Source: Megalonaias nervosa (lineage: Eukaryota > Mollusca > Bivalvia > Unionida > Unionidae). Taken from it: a DNA stretch of 64,000 nucleotides. Each line of letters begins with the position of its first letter. The first letter of the stretch is position 1. The stretch is from contig JAECUM010016766.1 of NCBI GenBank assembly GCA_016617855.1, forward strand, positions 1 through 64,000, given 5' to 3'. The position numbers and the translations under genes are program-made. Below, piece after piece: positions 47,489 to 56,924 of the stretch. The notes below the pieces were generated by a model. The model was given only the letters and a program-made list of their open reading frames with translations, was not told the origin of the DNA and searched no databases.

Positions 47489-48836
47489 TATTATTATTAC
47501 AATAACGAGTTAATTACAGATCATAACTCAGCATACATACAAGGTATTACTGTGTTACAGTAATGTAATGTGTTTGTTTAGCTATAATGAATTGTCTGAT
47601 CTCAATTATACTCAAAATGTAGATTTTGTCCTGGTCACATTATTGCGCAAAAATACCTATGCCCTAATTGACACGCGGAGTTTTCCCACAACACTGTCAC
47701 GTGGTTGAATGTGATATAACTCGCTAGTATTTGCACAGCCAGAGTTCAAATATTGCACACTCGTTAGAGAAATATACATTAAATATAAATTCTTGATATA
47801 TAAATTATAGGATCTGAATGCGTGCGTAGGTTTAATGTCTGTCTGTCTGTCTGTTCAGTAAGCGCGTATGCTCATATATATTATGTTATCGTATGTTCTG
47901 AGACAGTGGCTGAAGTGGTCAAAGCGTACAAACTTTCAGTCAACCAGTGGAAACTACTTCATGGTTTTGAGTCCAAAAGATGAAAGACGCGATAGACATA
48001 TTGTAACCGTCTGCGACAGATGCTATTATAGTGGTGAGGGGGTGTACCCGAAGTGCAATGAAAAAGACGAGAAATACTCAGATGGGTAATTGTAATCTTG
48101 TAGAAGAAGGTTCTGAAAAATTATTTCGAACTTAGCGATTCATCGGGGGGGGGTGTTCACGTACGATGCAAAAGAAAAATGGAAAAAGACAAATAAAAGA
48201 GAATCTCTTAAAGTTCGCACTAAGGTATCCAACAATTGCAATAGAAAAAAAGTATAACAATTAACCAAGATTTAAGCGATATCCAAAGTTTTTCAACGGC
48301 CACCATTTCTTGGGGTACCCCCCCAAAAAAAAAAAAAAGAATTGGTAGCGTACTCATGTATACAAGTCACGGATTGGCCTTTAGCAGCAGGGAGGGCGAA
48401 AAGACCATTTTGCCTGAGATCTTATTTATAAAAAATAAAGGTTCCTACCAAGACTAAAAATAAAGGATCAATAACGTCAAACCGAAACCGCTAACCGAGC
48501 ACATTTCGCTGTTGCGGGCGGAGACCGCGTTAACGAAATCTTGTGGTTTAGATAGTTTTTGTTATTCGTTGTTTGACGCGTATTTTTCCAACGCGTTGCG
48601 ACTCGTTTACGTCTAGGTCACGTACGCGTGGTCTCGCCCTCCCTGCTGCTTTATTATGTATGAATAATCAGATTACCGTGACATTGTTACGGAATTAGAA
48701 TTGAAATAATGATTGTAGTAATAAAATGATAACTACAAACGATTTATGGACACTCACACGTTTTTTTGTTTTTTTTTAATTTCTCGACCGTAACAGAATT
48801 ACTGAACATAAAAGCACTAATAATTTCCACAACAAA
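47489..48836. other. Intergenic core between two divergent cassettes
   Basis: It contains a (TGTC)n run (47,838-47,857), poly-C and poly-A runs and a 266-bp MITE (48,384-48,649). No counterpart of the 48,837 gene is seen on the left side. Promoters for both cassettes would have to lie here, but no defined motif is evident. Confidence 0.5.
48384..48649. mobile_element. 266-bp MITE with gcagcagggagggcga ends
   Basis: The ends gcagcagggagggcga (48,384) and tcgccctccctgctgc (ending 48,649) are exact inverses over 16 bp and continue with gacc/ggtc. Both flanks read ttta (48,380-83 and 48,650-53), a possible target duplication. It has no coding capacity, and its interior is more GC-rich than the surroundings. 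Superfamily uncertain. Confidence 0.75.
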
Positions 48837-49199
48837 ATGATTGTCGACAAACAAGGAAATCAGCATTATGTTATTTATCCGAATAAATTTATCGGATTCA
48901 GGTGCATCAACGATGAGATTGTGCCTGTCATTGATGCTAAAAATATTTTTAATGATGCTACTGATCATTATGCTAGATTCATATTTGATGAAGAAATGAA
49001 GCGCCGAAATGATCTTCTCCGCCAACCTGAAGAATTGATAGAAAAACAACTTGGTAGACCACTCTCCGAAAAAGGGAGAAGTATGAAAAATACTGCGATA
49101 GAGGATGATACTCGCAGGAGAAAAGAGATGGAAGAGCGAGAAAAGGAAGAGCAAGAACGAAGAAAAAATTGCGAGAGAATATTTTATTGGAACTGTTGA
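48837..49199 (+). CDS. Uncharacterised 120-aa Polinton-cassette protein
   Basis: Open frame of 120 codons from ATG. The N-terminal half is mixed and beta-like (MIVDKQGNQHYVIYPNKFIG). The C-terminal half is a very charged predicted helix or coiled coil rich in E, K and R (RRKEMEEREKEEQERRK). I do not recognise a family. It is the first gene of the right-hand cassette, 88 bp before the next frame on the same strand. No copy is visible in the left cassette. The frame is uninterrupted, unlike most neighbours, although the last residues (CERIFYWNC) may be a shifted end. Confidence 0.5.
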   Translation: MIVDKQGNQHYVIYPNKFIGFRCINDEIVPVIDAKNIFNDATDHYARFIFDEEMKRRNDLLRQPEELIEKQLGRPLSEKGRSMKNTAIEDDTRRRKEMEEREKEEQERRKNCERIFYWNC

Positions 49200-49287
49200 T
49201 CTACTGGTGTCTATTTATGTGCTTGTGTGTACGTGATTTTTATCAGTTCACCCTCTCTGCTGTAATTAAACCAATATTATATCAATA

Positions 49288-50237
49288 ATGATTGGTGAAC
49301 CTCACTCAGCTAGGCTAGCTCGAGAACGACTAGAAGCAGTCAAGAAATATCTACCTGTCCGTGATTCTGTCAGACAAAAATTACAAGCGCGTCAAGATCT
49401 CAAAGAAGGATTTGCAGAAGCCGCAGAAGAATTACTTAAACCTATTACAAAGACTACTAAAGGTATTCTTCCCGTATTGGAAAAAACCGCTGAAGAACTG
49501 GACAAATAGCAGAGCGAACTAAGAAAACAAAAAAATTTCTGCGAGAACTTCCAGGTGAGATAGCTGCGGCTCAGCCACAATTACAAGAAGAAGTACCTGG
49601 AGATATTGGTCAAGCTCGTGCTGAAAAAGAAGGTGATACAAAGGATCGTATACCAGGACGAGTAAGAGTTATGCTGATTGATACATTTACCGTAGAAAGT
49701 GTTAATGATATTAGGAGAGCCAAAAATATGAAACATTTAGCTGTGAGCACCGCGAAAAGTTATGAAAATAGAGATCAATTTTTGAAACCAGAGTAACGTG
49801 GTCGTTTTATGAACCGTGATGACTGGAACTAATGGATATATCGCATACAATACGGAGTTGATCAGGTCAGAAATGACGATACAAGATATATGGAGTTTAA
49901 CGATCAGATAAAAAGATATCTTTTACAACAACAAAAAATAACTAGTCCAATAACAAGTGAGAAGAAAGAATGGCAAGACGCTCCCGGCGCAACTGGAAGT
50001 GGCTTTAGTACAGGTACAACTGTAAGTGGTCTTATTACTCCATGTCCAAATAATGTTCTTGCCAATGTTGATCGATTAGAAATTCTGATTGGCGGGAAAC
50101 GAGCTGGTAATAATTCTCCAGAAATCATTAATGAAGCAGCTGCTATTTGTCAACGATTATTTACAGGCGGTATCATGGATATTAATGTGTATCGGTCTCT
50201 CATCAATGAAATTATCCACGATTACCACAGTGATTAA
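49288..50237 (+). pseudogene. Conserved Polinton-cassette coiled-coil protein, right copy
   Basis: The frame from 49,288 (MIGEPHSARLARERLEAVKK, then YLPVRDSVRQKLQARQ) shifts near 49,503 and carries on as a helical K/E-rich region (about 49,505-49,793). It then passes in-frame stops at 49,794 (TAA) and 49,830 (TAA) and continues through the open part at 49,890-50,237 (NVLANVDRLEILIGGKRAGN, then RLFTGGIMDINVYRSLINEI). The last block matches the left copy at 46,799-47,029. The gene was therefore about 310 codons and is now broken. Function unknown. It sits just before the other virion genes and is mostly predicted helix. Confidence 0.65.
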
Positions 50238-50264
50238 GCAGTTAGATATAATTATTATAATAAG

Positions 50265-50699
50265 ATGATTATACATAATGCTCAACGTGGGCCAACCATG
50301 ATTAGGGTGATAAATTCGCGATTACCTACATATAAAATATTCCACGGAGATGGACTCGGTGATGTTGTTCAGGGTTTATTTTCGAGGATAGCCCCAAAAG
50401 CAATACCGATTGCAAAGCAACTAGGAATGAAAGCTATTGACGTTGTTCGTGAAAAGGGTATTGGTGCTGTTGGTGATGTTGCCAGCAAAACATTTTCAGC
50501 AATCAAGGATAGACTAGCACGATTAATACGACGAAAACCTCTGCCAGTGAAACTGGCCAGCACTGAAGTGATGCCTGCAAACGTTAGTAAAATAATAAAT
50601 CAAGCTGCAAATCAAAAATTAGCGTCATTGGCTGGTGAAAAAGAAAAAAATATAACCGCTAGTCTGGTAGCAGGAAGTGGTTTCCTTGTTAAACGATAA
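50265..50699 (+). CDS. Putative minor virion protein with amphipathic segment, right copy
   Basis: Intact 144-codon frame from ATG. Residues 1-30 are basic. Residues 33-55 hold HGDGLGDVVQGLFSRIAPKA, a glycine-started amphipathic stretch. Residues 65-95 (EKGIGAVGDVASKTFSAIKD) look like a further helix, and the C-terminus is basic and Ala/Lys-rich. This layout resembles small membrane-active capsid-interior proteins of adenovirus-like particles, but I rely on composition and position, not recognised homology. It starts 27 bp after the preceding stop and lies 15 bp before the capsid gene. The left copy has the same order, so linkage is conserved. Confidence 0.6.
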   Translation: MIIHNAQRGPTMIRVINSRLPTYKIFHGDGLGDVVQGLFSRIAPKAIPIAKQLGMKAIDVVREKGIGAVGDVASKTFSAIKDRLARLIRRKPLPVKLASTEVMPANVSKIINQAANQKLASLAGEKEKNITASLVAGSGFLVKR

Positions 50700-50713
50700 C
50701 AAACATAATAAGG

Positions 50714-52013
50714 ATGTTCAAACGCATATAAGATCCCGCATTCGAAATGTTTGCACCAGTTCTCAAAGATGAATCGGTACGTGATTATCAGCATTACTCT
50801 TATGACGCATGTGCACCTGACGAGCGTGGAAGAATTGAATTACAAGTTCAGGATACAAGCAGATATTTCTTACCTGCTGAGGCATTTATTGAAGTCGAAG
50901 GCAAACTTTTAAAGTTAGATAATACAGATTACGAAATTGGTGATCGACTTGGTTTTGTCAATAATGGTATTATGGCGCTATTCAAAAGTGCCGCATATAT
51001 GATTGATGGACGAGTGATTGAGAACTGTGATAACGATATTGACGTTGCCACAACGACAACTGGTCTTGCAAGATACAGCGATGATTACTCAAGATGAGCT
51101 GATCCATCAATGGTGTTTGTCAAAGATACAACTGATCAACCAGAGTACAGAAATGTAACATTAAATGCAGCTGGGGATACAGTTGTATCAATGAATGAAA
51201 ATTTCACCTTGGGATTCGCATCACGTCTAGCAATGCTGGGCGACGATGAAAGATTTTCATGTGCGATTCGGTTGTCACATATTTTTTGGATTCTGTAGAA
51301 ATGTTAGAAGGTTATTTCTGGAGCCAAGCATACAATTGTACACGTACGAAAAGCCACAGACGATGATGCAATATGGCACGCTATAGGAGCTGATGATACT
51401 GCAACAATGGCACCGTCGTTAATCGAAGAACAAAGGTTACTTTCTTTCATGGACATCGGCGGTAAAACAACATTGTCATGGTTAACAACAACTACAGATT
51501 CTATCCAGAGTAACATTAATGGTTTATTCATATGGCAAGTAGTATCACAGCAAGGTGTCTCTGCACCGCGACATATATTTGTTGCACTTCAAGATGTTAC
51601 GCAAGTAAACTCACAAATACAAATGTAGTATGATATTTGACAAACTCGGCGTTACTGGGGTTTCTTTGAGAAAAAATCCACATCAAAAACCAGCCGAGGA
51701 TATTTTGTTAAACAATGTTGCACGTGCGTATCATCGTCTGATAACGTTCATGGGACGTGATCAAAATATTGATACAGGTTTACAAATATCTCAGCGGGAT
51801 TTTACAACGCTGTATCCGATCTATTACTTTTCGCTGGAACACTAGGTTTTATCTAGGCAATCTGTCGTTGATATACACTTTCGAGCTCGTGTTACGCGAG
51901 GACCTATTGCTAATTACCGAGCAATCGCCGTCATACTCAGCGATAAGACAATGTTACTTGAAGGTGCTGGTGGTCGAATGAGAGTCATTGATGCGCCAGT
52001 AGAAAACACGTAA
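50714..52013 (+). pseudogene. Major capsid protein (double jelly-roll, hexon-like), right copy
   Basis: It starts MFKRI at 50,714. Characteristic blocks in order are RIELQVQDTSRYFLPAEAFI, GFVNNGIMALFKSAAYMIDG, GLARYSDDYS, KVISGAKHTIVHVRKA, QQGVSAPRHIFVALQDVTQV, MIFDKLGVTGVSL, TLYPIYYFSLEH and IANYRAIAVILSDKTMLL. The pattern of an 'NNGI.ALF' loop, 'YSDDY', 'PRHI.VA.Q' and 'FDKL.VT' is that of Polinton/adintovirus capsids. It forms the icosahedral shell as trimers. Damage: TAA at 50,729, TGA at 51,095, a shift in a T run near 51,285, another at 51,628 and TAG at 51,843. At about 430 codons it is shorter than many relatives, so pieces may also be lost. Confidence 0.85.
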
Positions 52014-52036
52014 TTAGATCATGAATAAAGTTACAA

Positions 52037-52485
52037 ATGTCATATCATCATGTTAGTGTCAATCTGACACCTGGTCAGATTAAAAAACTGCAGTCGGCAT
52101 CAGCGAAAAAATGTGGAGTAAAAATATCACTAGCGCAAGAGCAAATCGCAGATGGTCCGAATAAACTATCGCTGACAGAACGCCAGTTCAAGTATTTCAA
52201 TGAAGCCAAACAATCAGAGAAAGGTATACGCGTAAATCTTTCTGCGGGTGCCATCAAAAACATTGCTAAAACAGGTGGTATATTTCCACTTCTTGCAGCT
52301 ATTCCAGGAATAATAACCGCTGCAGCCCCAGCTGTTGCAAAAGCAGCTGCGTTAGACAGCTGCTGGAATGGCATTAAAGAAAGCAACAGGAAAAAGAATG
52401 AAAAAAAAAAAAAAAAAAGGAAAGGGTCTGAGACTTCCAGGAACTCGATACGGGAAAGGATTAAGAATTCCAGGGTCTCGTTGAT
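52037..52485 (+). pseudogene. pX-like minor capsid protein, right copy
   Basis: The ATG at 52,037 gives MSYHHVSVNLTPGQIKKLQS. An SLAQEQIADGPNKLSLTERQ block, EKGIRVNLSAGAIKNIAK and a hydrophobic stretch GIFPLLAAIPGIITAAAPAV (about residues 84-104) follow. A run of about 17 A's near 52,404 shifts the frame. In the +1 frame the protein finishes as GKGLRLPGTRYGKGLRIPGS then R and a stop, a basic tail typical of these proteins. In adintovirus and Polinton elements this gene type is compared with adenovirus core or membrane-active proteins. It sits between capsid and protease, as is usual. It is not one protein with the protease that follows in the same frame. Confidence 0.75.
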
Positions 52486-52487
52486 TT

Positions 52488-52961
52488 TCCCGTTGTCCAG
52501 TTTTGACTTACTCGATGCTGCTACACGATTAAATATAAAAAATTTCAGAGGTGTTTTTATCCGTGATCATTTACCACACAAACCAAACAACGTTGAAACC
52601 AGAATAATCAACCTCGATAAAAACTCCGGCCGTGGTACTCATTGGGTTGCTTACGCGATTGATCCACATGGAATTGTTTATATCGACTCGTACGGACTGG
52701 CACCACCAAAAGAATTTCTGAAATATGTTAATAGGCTTCAAAATATTCCAATCTGGCATTCAACGCTACCAACACAAAAAAATAACCGACCCACCGATAT
52801 GTGGCCGTGAAGCACTGGCGGTACTTGATGCTGTATCAAGATTAAAAAAAAAGAAAAAAACACCTCATAAAACTGTACACGCGTACACTAGTGCACGCGC
52901 GAGTTCTGTTTTAAATAATCGCAAATCATATAATGGTAGATATTTACGGAAGATCAGCTAA
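52488..52961 (+). pseudogene. Adenain-like cysteine protease (PRO)
   Basis: The reading SSFDLLDAATRLNIKNFRGV is followed by RGTHWVAYAIDPHGIVYIDS and YGLAPPKEFLKY. A shift in an A7 run at about 52,777 then leads to PPICGREALAVLDAVSRL. The His (THW), acidic residue (IDSYG) and Cys (CGREA) are in the order of the adenovirus-type, Ulp1-like C48/C5 protease fold, which matures virion proteins in Polintons. No good start codon precedes it. The pX stop overlaps the likely start, where the ATG may have mutated. The end overlaps the next gene start by about 30 bp. A single frameshift separates His/Asp from Cys, so as written it is inactive. Confidence 0.85.
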
Positions 52962-53988
52962 AACTAAAACCCAACAAGCACCAGGTGAAGATTTACTCAA
53001 GCGAGTAACACGGCAGATAAATGATGAATTATCTGACCTGCTCAATCTTGCCAACGTTGATCGAAACGTACTTGTTGTATTTCAAAACCGTGAAGGAAAA
53101 TTGAAGACGAGTAATATTTCAATCAACGATATTATTATTCGTAATCGATTATCGCGAGAAGGTCTTATAGATGTATATGACAAAGAGGCAAACTCGTTCC
53201 TAGTGTTGTTACTCCGTCGTCGATCCGAGATAGCATAAGTGAACGATTGTTAAAAACCTGCGATATAATGAACGGCGTCATTAACATGAATAACAAAAAA
53301 AAATTATTAATGTAGGAGAACCAACAGATAATTTCGACGCTGCAACAAAAATAAATATGTAGACGATAACAATATTCCGATGACAATTTCGTTGTCGACG
53401 ATCAATGATGGAATCACCGCATTTAGAACTGAATTTTTTAATCATGTACAACTGTTTATGGATTTTCGCAGAAACGTAAACAGAACCACTAATGAATCTT
53501 TGTAAGTCCACCAACCGTTGATATTAAACTCGCAGACGTTAACATTAAACTCAACGATATTGTCAGTGGAATTCCTAATATCGTCCAAAAAAAACTAATC
53601 TGATTAAAATTCCTCACGCGCAGATTGACAATATAGTATACACAGTATCATCAGGATCATCAACGTGGACACCAAGCGATAACATTATCAAACATACCGC
53701 AAAAGTAACCGGTGTGTACAGGCTGTCCGTATTTAGTTCTGCAAAATTTAGGATATTTACTACATTTCCATGCGTCATTCTACCGATAATTTTTCTGGAA
53801 TTGTGCCTATTATATTAAATGAAGATAACGAAGAAATATTTATACTGGAACCATCCAATAAAAAAATGACCACAGCGTCTTGCTGGTGGTGTCTGGAATT
53901 TGTAGCTGAAACACCTCAATTAATTATTTACAGTAGTATAATGATAGACGTTCAGCGATATAGATACAATCAAGTATGTGCGTGGTAA
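52933..53988 (+). pseudogene. Fibre/spike-like virion protein
   Basis: The first part (52,933-53,180; MVDIYGRSAKTKTQQAPGED, then FQNREGKLKTSNISINDI) shifts near 53,180 and continues as SVVTPSSIRDSISERLLKTC. After shifts in an A9 run (53,294) and a 2-nt insertion it reads NFDAATKI..YVDDNNIPM, the 'DAATKxYVDD' motif widespread in trimeric tail-fibre and fibre proteins. A beta-rich C-terminal part follows (VYRLSVFSSAKFRIF, then VPIILNEDNEEIFILE, then WWCLEFVAETPQLIIYSSIM) to a TAA at 53,986. The order of stalk motif and beta-sandwich-like head suggests an attachment protein of the particle. This is inference from the motif and the position between protease and penton. Confidence 0.55.
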
Positions 53989-54029
53989 ACTAAACTAAAC
54001 TAAACAATATTGACGATTATACAATAAAA

Positions 54030-54422
54030 GTGAAAAAATACAGAGGACGCGTAGTTGTCGTTGACATAGTTGTCTATTCACTTTCTGCGCTCATTGCTGG
54101 AACCGGTGTAATATTGTCAACGTTGACAGTGTCAGTGCCGATCGTTGTAACGATTATCTTTTCATCCGCAACAATTATCGCTGGTATTTTTAATATTATT
54201 GCAAAGAAGATAGATACATGCACGAACACAAAATTACACGAGTATGTGGTAAAATTACATACAGCAACGACAGCATATTCCAAACTATCATCGCTGATCT
54301 CGTCGCTGTTCAAGGATGGTAGAATATCCGATGAAGAATTCAGCGCAATGGCAAAAATATACAATGAAGTATTTGACGGCGGTGACAAAGTCACTGTTGA
54401 TGTAATCAGGGATTTAGAATAA
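54030..54422 (+). CDS. Small two-helix membrane protein
   Basis: The 130-codon frame opens with GTG at 54,030 and no ATG is near, so the start may have mutated. Residues 9-29 (VVDIVVYSLSALIAGTGVIL) and 32-55 (LTVSVPIVVTIIFSSATIIA) are two transmembrane segments joined by a short turn. The C-terminal 70 residues are helical, with LISSLFKDGRISDEEFSAMA, a motif I associate with a small membrane protein common in animal Polintons. It ends 13 bp before the penton gene. Its role may be in the virion membrane or in host-membrane interaction; unproven. Confidence 0.6.
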   Translation: MKKYRGRVVVVDIVVYSLSALIAGTGVILSTLTVSVPIVVTIIFSSATIIAGIFNIIAKKIDTCTNTKLHEYVVKLHTATTAYSKLSSLISSLFKDGRISDEEFSAMAKIYNEVFDGGDKVTVDVIRDLE

Positions 54423-54435
54423 TTATAGTATAATA

Positions 54436-55860
54436 ATGACATCAATGACAACGTCATTGGCATTACTACAACAGATCGTCACTAATACTGCTCCGGTAAG
54501 AAATACAATGATATCAGCGAGTTCAACTAATCCTGAATTCAGTATTAATTTTCCGACCGCAATTCCAGCTAAGGAAATTGCATTAGCGTAATTACGGGTT
54601 TATTATAGTTGGCCAAATATCAGGTCAAAATCATTCGGTGGACTACAACCAAATAATTCATTAGTATTTGCAGATAAAAACAAACCCGATGGAACTCCTG
54701 ATTGGCAAGTAGTCAGTATTCCATCGGGCAGTTATCAAATTGAACAGATCAATGAAGAATTCCAACGCCGAATTAAATCTATAACTGAAAAAGAATCTAA
54801 AATCGTTATTACGGTTCATGAACCAACATTATCAGCTGCCATAGAAATTCTTTCACCCGACTACGCAGTAGATATTTATCAGTCTTCGATCAGAACTGTG
54901 CTTGGTTGGCCCGAGATTGTGCCTGAATATCAAGGTCCACCAGAACCGACCAAAATAGAACTTTTTACAACAGAAAAAAGGATTTATAAAAATTCCAGAA
55001 TATTATTACGGTAAACTTTCTTGGTTAAAACCTGGCCATCCATCACTTAATATTGATAGCGATGGAACAAGAATTCCTAAATATCCCAATCCAATACTTG
55101 ATGTGGTATTGAAACCAATAGTAAAAGAGATTGTTTATCAAGAACCGATAAACGAATATGTTACTCTGATTGATCTTTAACAGAATCGTATAATTATTGA
55201 TTTGTCATTATCACAAATCTACAATGAAGATACAAAACAACAGATCATTGAAATAATACTACATTCAAATAAAGTTACCTCAGATCTGAATATCATTAAT
55301 CAATCCATTATCTTAGAAGTGACTGGATATGAAGGGTTTCACTCAAAAGTGCAAGATGTGTTTTTTCTTGATCATTATAAAATAACCAGAGAAAACTTAC
55401 CAACATTTGTGATACCAGAATTCGATACAGACAGATTAAAAAGGAGACTCGGCGATGTTATTGACAATTACTTTCCCAGAATCCTCGAATCATGGAGACA
55501 AATAGCCCCACCGCCAAGTATTCTCAGATACAACAACGATCCGTACGGTGGTGGTCGTCATGTTTCGCCGGGCATCGTCAATATCATATCAATGATCGCT
55601 GTCAATCTAGTATGTGGTGTTATTGATGGCAGTTATCAAGTTGACGCTGAAAACTCCAATCAAGTCCAGTAAGGATACATTCTGTATTTATTTACCCCTC
55701 AAGTCCCACCTGGTTATTTGATTGTATCAGAAGCAATCAACGTTGTTTATCTAAAATGTCATAATCCGTGGTTATCCAGGATAAATTTTAAACTTACTGA
55801 CCAACATGGACATTTGCTCGACGTTAGGTCGTTGTTGCTGTTATTGTTATAGGGTTTAAC
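54436..55860 (+). pseudogene. Penton-like (single jelly-roll) capsid protein with long insert, 3' end lost
   Basis: From the ATG at 54,436 it reads TNPEFSINFPTAIPAKEIAL, a TAA (54,589), LRVYYSWPNI, WQVVSIPSGSYQIEQINEEF, EILSPDYAVDIYQSSIRTVL and GWP. These are the vertex-protein signatures of Polintons. Normally the C-terminal half follows within about 20 residues. Here VNIISMIAVNLVCGVIDGSY appears only at 55,577, followed by PPGYLIVSEAINVVYL and INFKLTDQHGHLLDV. The 665 bp between are mostly open in one frame (55,002-55,576, one TAA at 55,178). Further damage is a shift near 54,985 and a TAA at 55,670. A SINE replaces the extreme C-terminus after about 55,830. Confidence 0.75.
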
Positions 55861-56095
55861 GCCATTTTTCAGCACAAGATAGACCATACATGGCGGCCAG
55901 GATTAATGGTGGAGGAAGAACCCGGGAGAACCCGGAAAGAATCACCGACCCACGAGAAGCTACCGGCAAGCTTTCTCACATAACCACATTGGCCGAGCCC
56001 GAGACTCGAACCACACAGACAGAGGTGAGATGGCAGTGATCCGTAACGGTGAGTGCTTAAGACCACTGCCACTCGGGGCCCCACGACCTTAAAAA
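55833..56095 (-). mobile_element. SINE family B (tRNA-derived, molluscan type)
   Basis: On the minus strand: head 'ccgagtggcagtggtcttaa', box B 'tggttcgagtctcgg', a body with 'ttctcccgggttcttcctcc' and 'ttaatcctggccgccatgta', and a 3' end 'ggcgttaaaccctataacaa' with an (AACAGC)-like tail. The 'gctggccgcc...ggcgtaaaa' type 3' half is widespread in molluscan SINEs. It is unrelated to family A. It lies exactly at the 3' end of the penton-like gene. Confidence 0.75.
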
Positions 56096-56124
56096 AAAAG
56101 AAAAAAATGGCAAAAAAAATAAAA

Positions 56125-56350
56125 TTTGTCTGAATTTGATAACGGATCTCCACATTATTAGGTCGGAAACGTTGAGTATAAATCTGTATGTGCGTTCGTA
56201 GAGCGTGATCGCCGTAACATAGTCTGTGATTACATCACGGCGGAAAACACCAAGCAAAAACAAAAACTTTGTCTGAATTAATTAACGGATCTCCATATTT
56301 TCATAATAAATCTGATTATTTGTGGATATCCGTTATCAAATTCAGACAAA
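56125..56350. mobile_element. 226-bp foldback element with a third internal arm
   Basis: The ends tttgtctgaatttgataacg (56,125) and cgttatcaaattcagacaaa (ending 56,350) are inverses over about 29 bp with one mismatch. A third, direct copy (tttgtctgaattaattaacg) lies at 56,268. A small palindrome around cgccgt/acggcg is in the middle. No coding capacity and no clear target duplication. Probably a MITE; it could also be a regulatory inverted repeat of the Polinton. Confidence 0.7.
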
Positions 56351-56455
56351 GTTTACAAAAGTGAACGCGATGGTTTAGTATGTTTGATCCACATAAAATT
56401 CTATCAATGAATTATTCTTTTTTAACTGTAGTCAGAAATGAATCATCCATCTTGT

Positions 56456-56902
56456 TTAGTTGGTACCACAGTTAATTTCACTTTCACTTTCACTATTATG
56501 GGCAGAGTCACACTCGTCGTTATCTTTTGCCAGTAACTCTTCCGCAACTTCATTAGCGGACATAATATCTCTCAGCTGTTTTATACGAGTATGTACAAGT
56601 CTTTTTGTTTCGTATTCGTGAGATAATTCTGACCTAACCTTTTCGATTGAACGTGAAATGGGGACAAATAATTTTACCTTAGTATCTGTAATTTCTGCCA
56701 GTGATTGTAACATCGGCTGTTGGATTAACTTTATGAATCTATAATCGGAGGGTAGCGCGTATCTACTTTTGGACCTCCGAGATTGTAATGATTTAAAATC
56801 ACGCATAATTTTTTCAGAATCAAGTTCATCAGATATTTTTATGCCGTCTTGTTGTAATTGCTTAATAGCAACAATAATAGCATTAATATTTTCATGATTC
56901 AT
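56456..56902 (-). CDS. Uncharacterised 148-aa helical protein
   Basis: Intact ATG-started frame. Residues 1-45 are helical (MNHENINAIIVAIKQLQQDG). Residues 38-58 are basic (KSLQSRRSKSRYALPSDYR). The middle and C-terminal half are predicted helix or coiled coil (SIEKVRSELSHEYETKRLVH). The tail is acidic and Ser-rich (NDECDSAHNSESESEINCG). I do not recognise a family. It lies between a foldback element and an AT minisatellite, on the strand opposite the capsid cassette and the same strand as the HNH gene, so it may be a Polinton accessory or nucleic-acid-binding protein. Confidence 0.5.
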   Translation of the reverse strand: MNHENINAIIVAIKQLQQDGIKISDELDSEKIMRDFKSLQSRRSKSRYALPSDYRFIKLIQQPMLQSLAEITDTKVKLFVPISRSIEKVRSELSHEYETKRLVHTRIKQLRDIMSANEVAEELLAKDNDECDSAHNSESESEINCGTN

Positions 56903-56924
56903 TATATAATAAATATTTGTTTAA

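Noticed and set aside
49794..49832. Stop-codon recoding or readthrough in the coiled-coil Polinton gene
   Set aside because: Two TAA codons in a continuing frame might suggest recoding, but neighbouring genes carry TAA, TGA and TAG plus indels, so ordinary decay explains it.
52037..52810. Reading 257 codons as one fused protein
   Set aside because: The pX-like protein and the protease happen to share a frame. The pX end is found in another frame after the A17 run, and Polinton genomes normally encode them separately.
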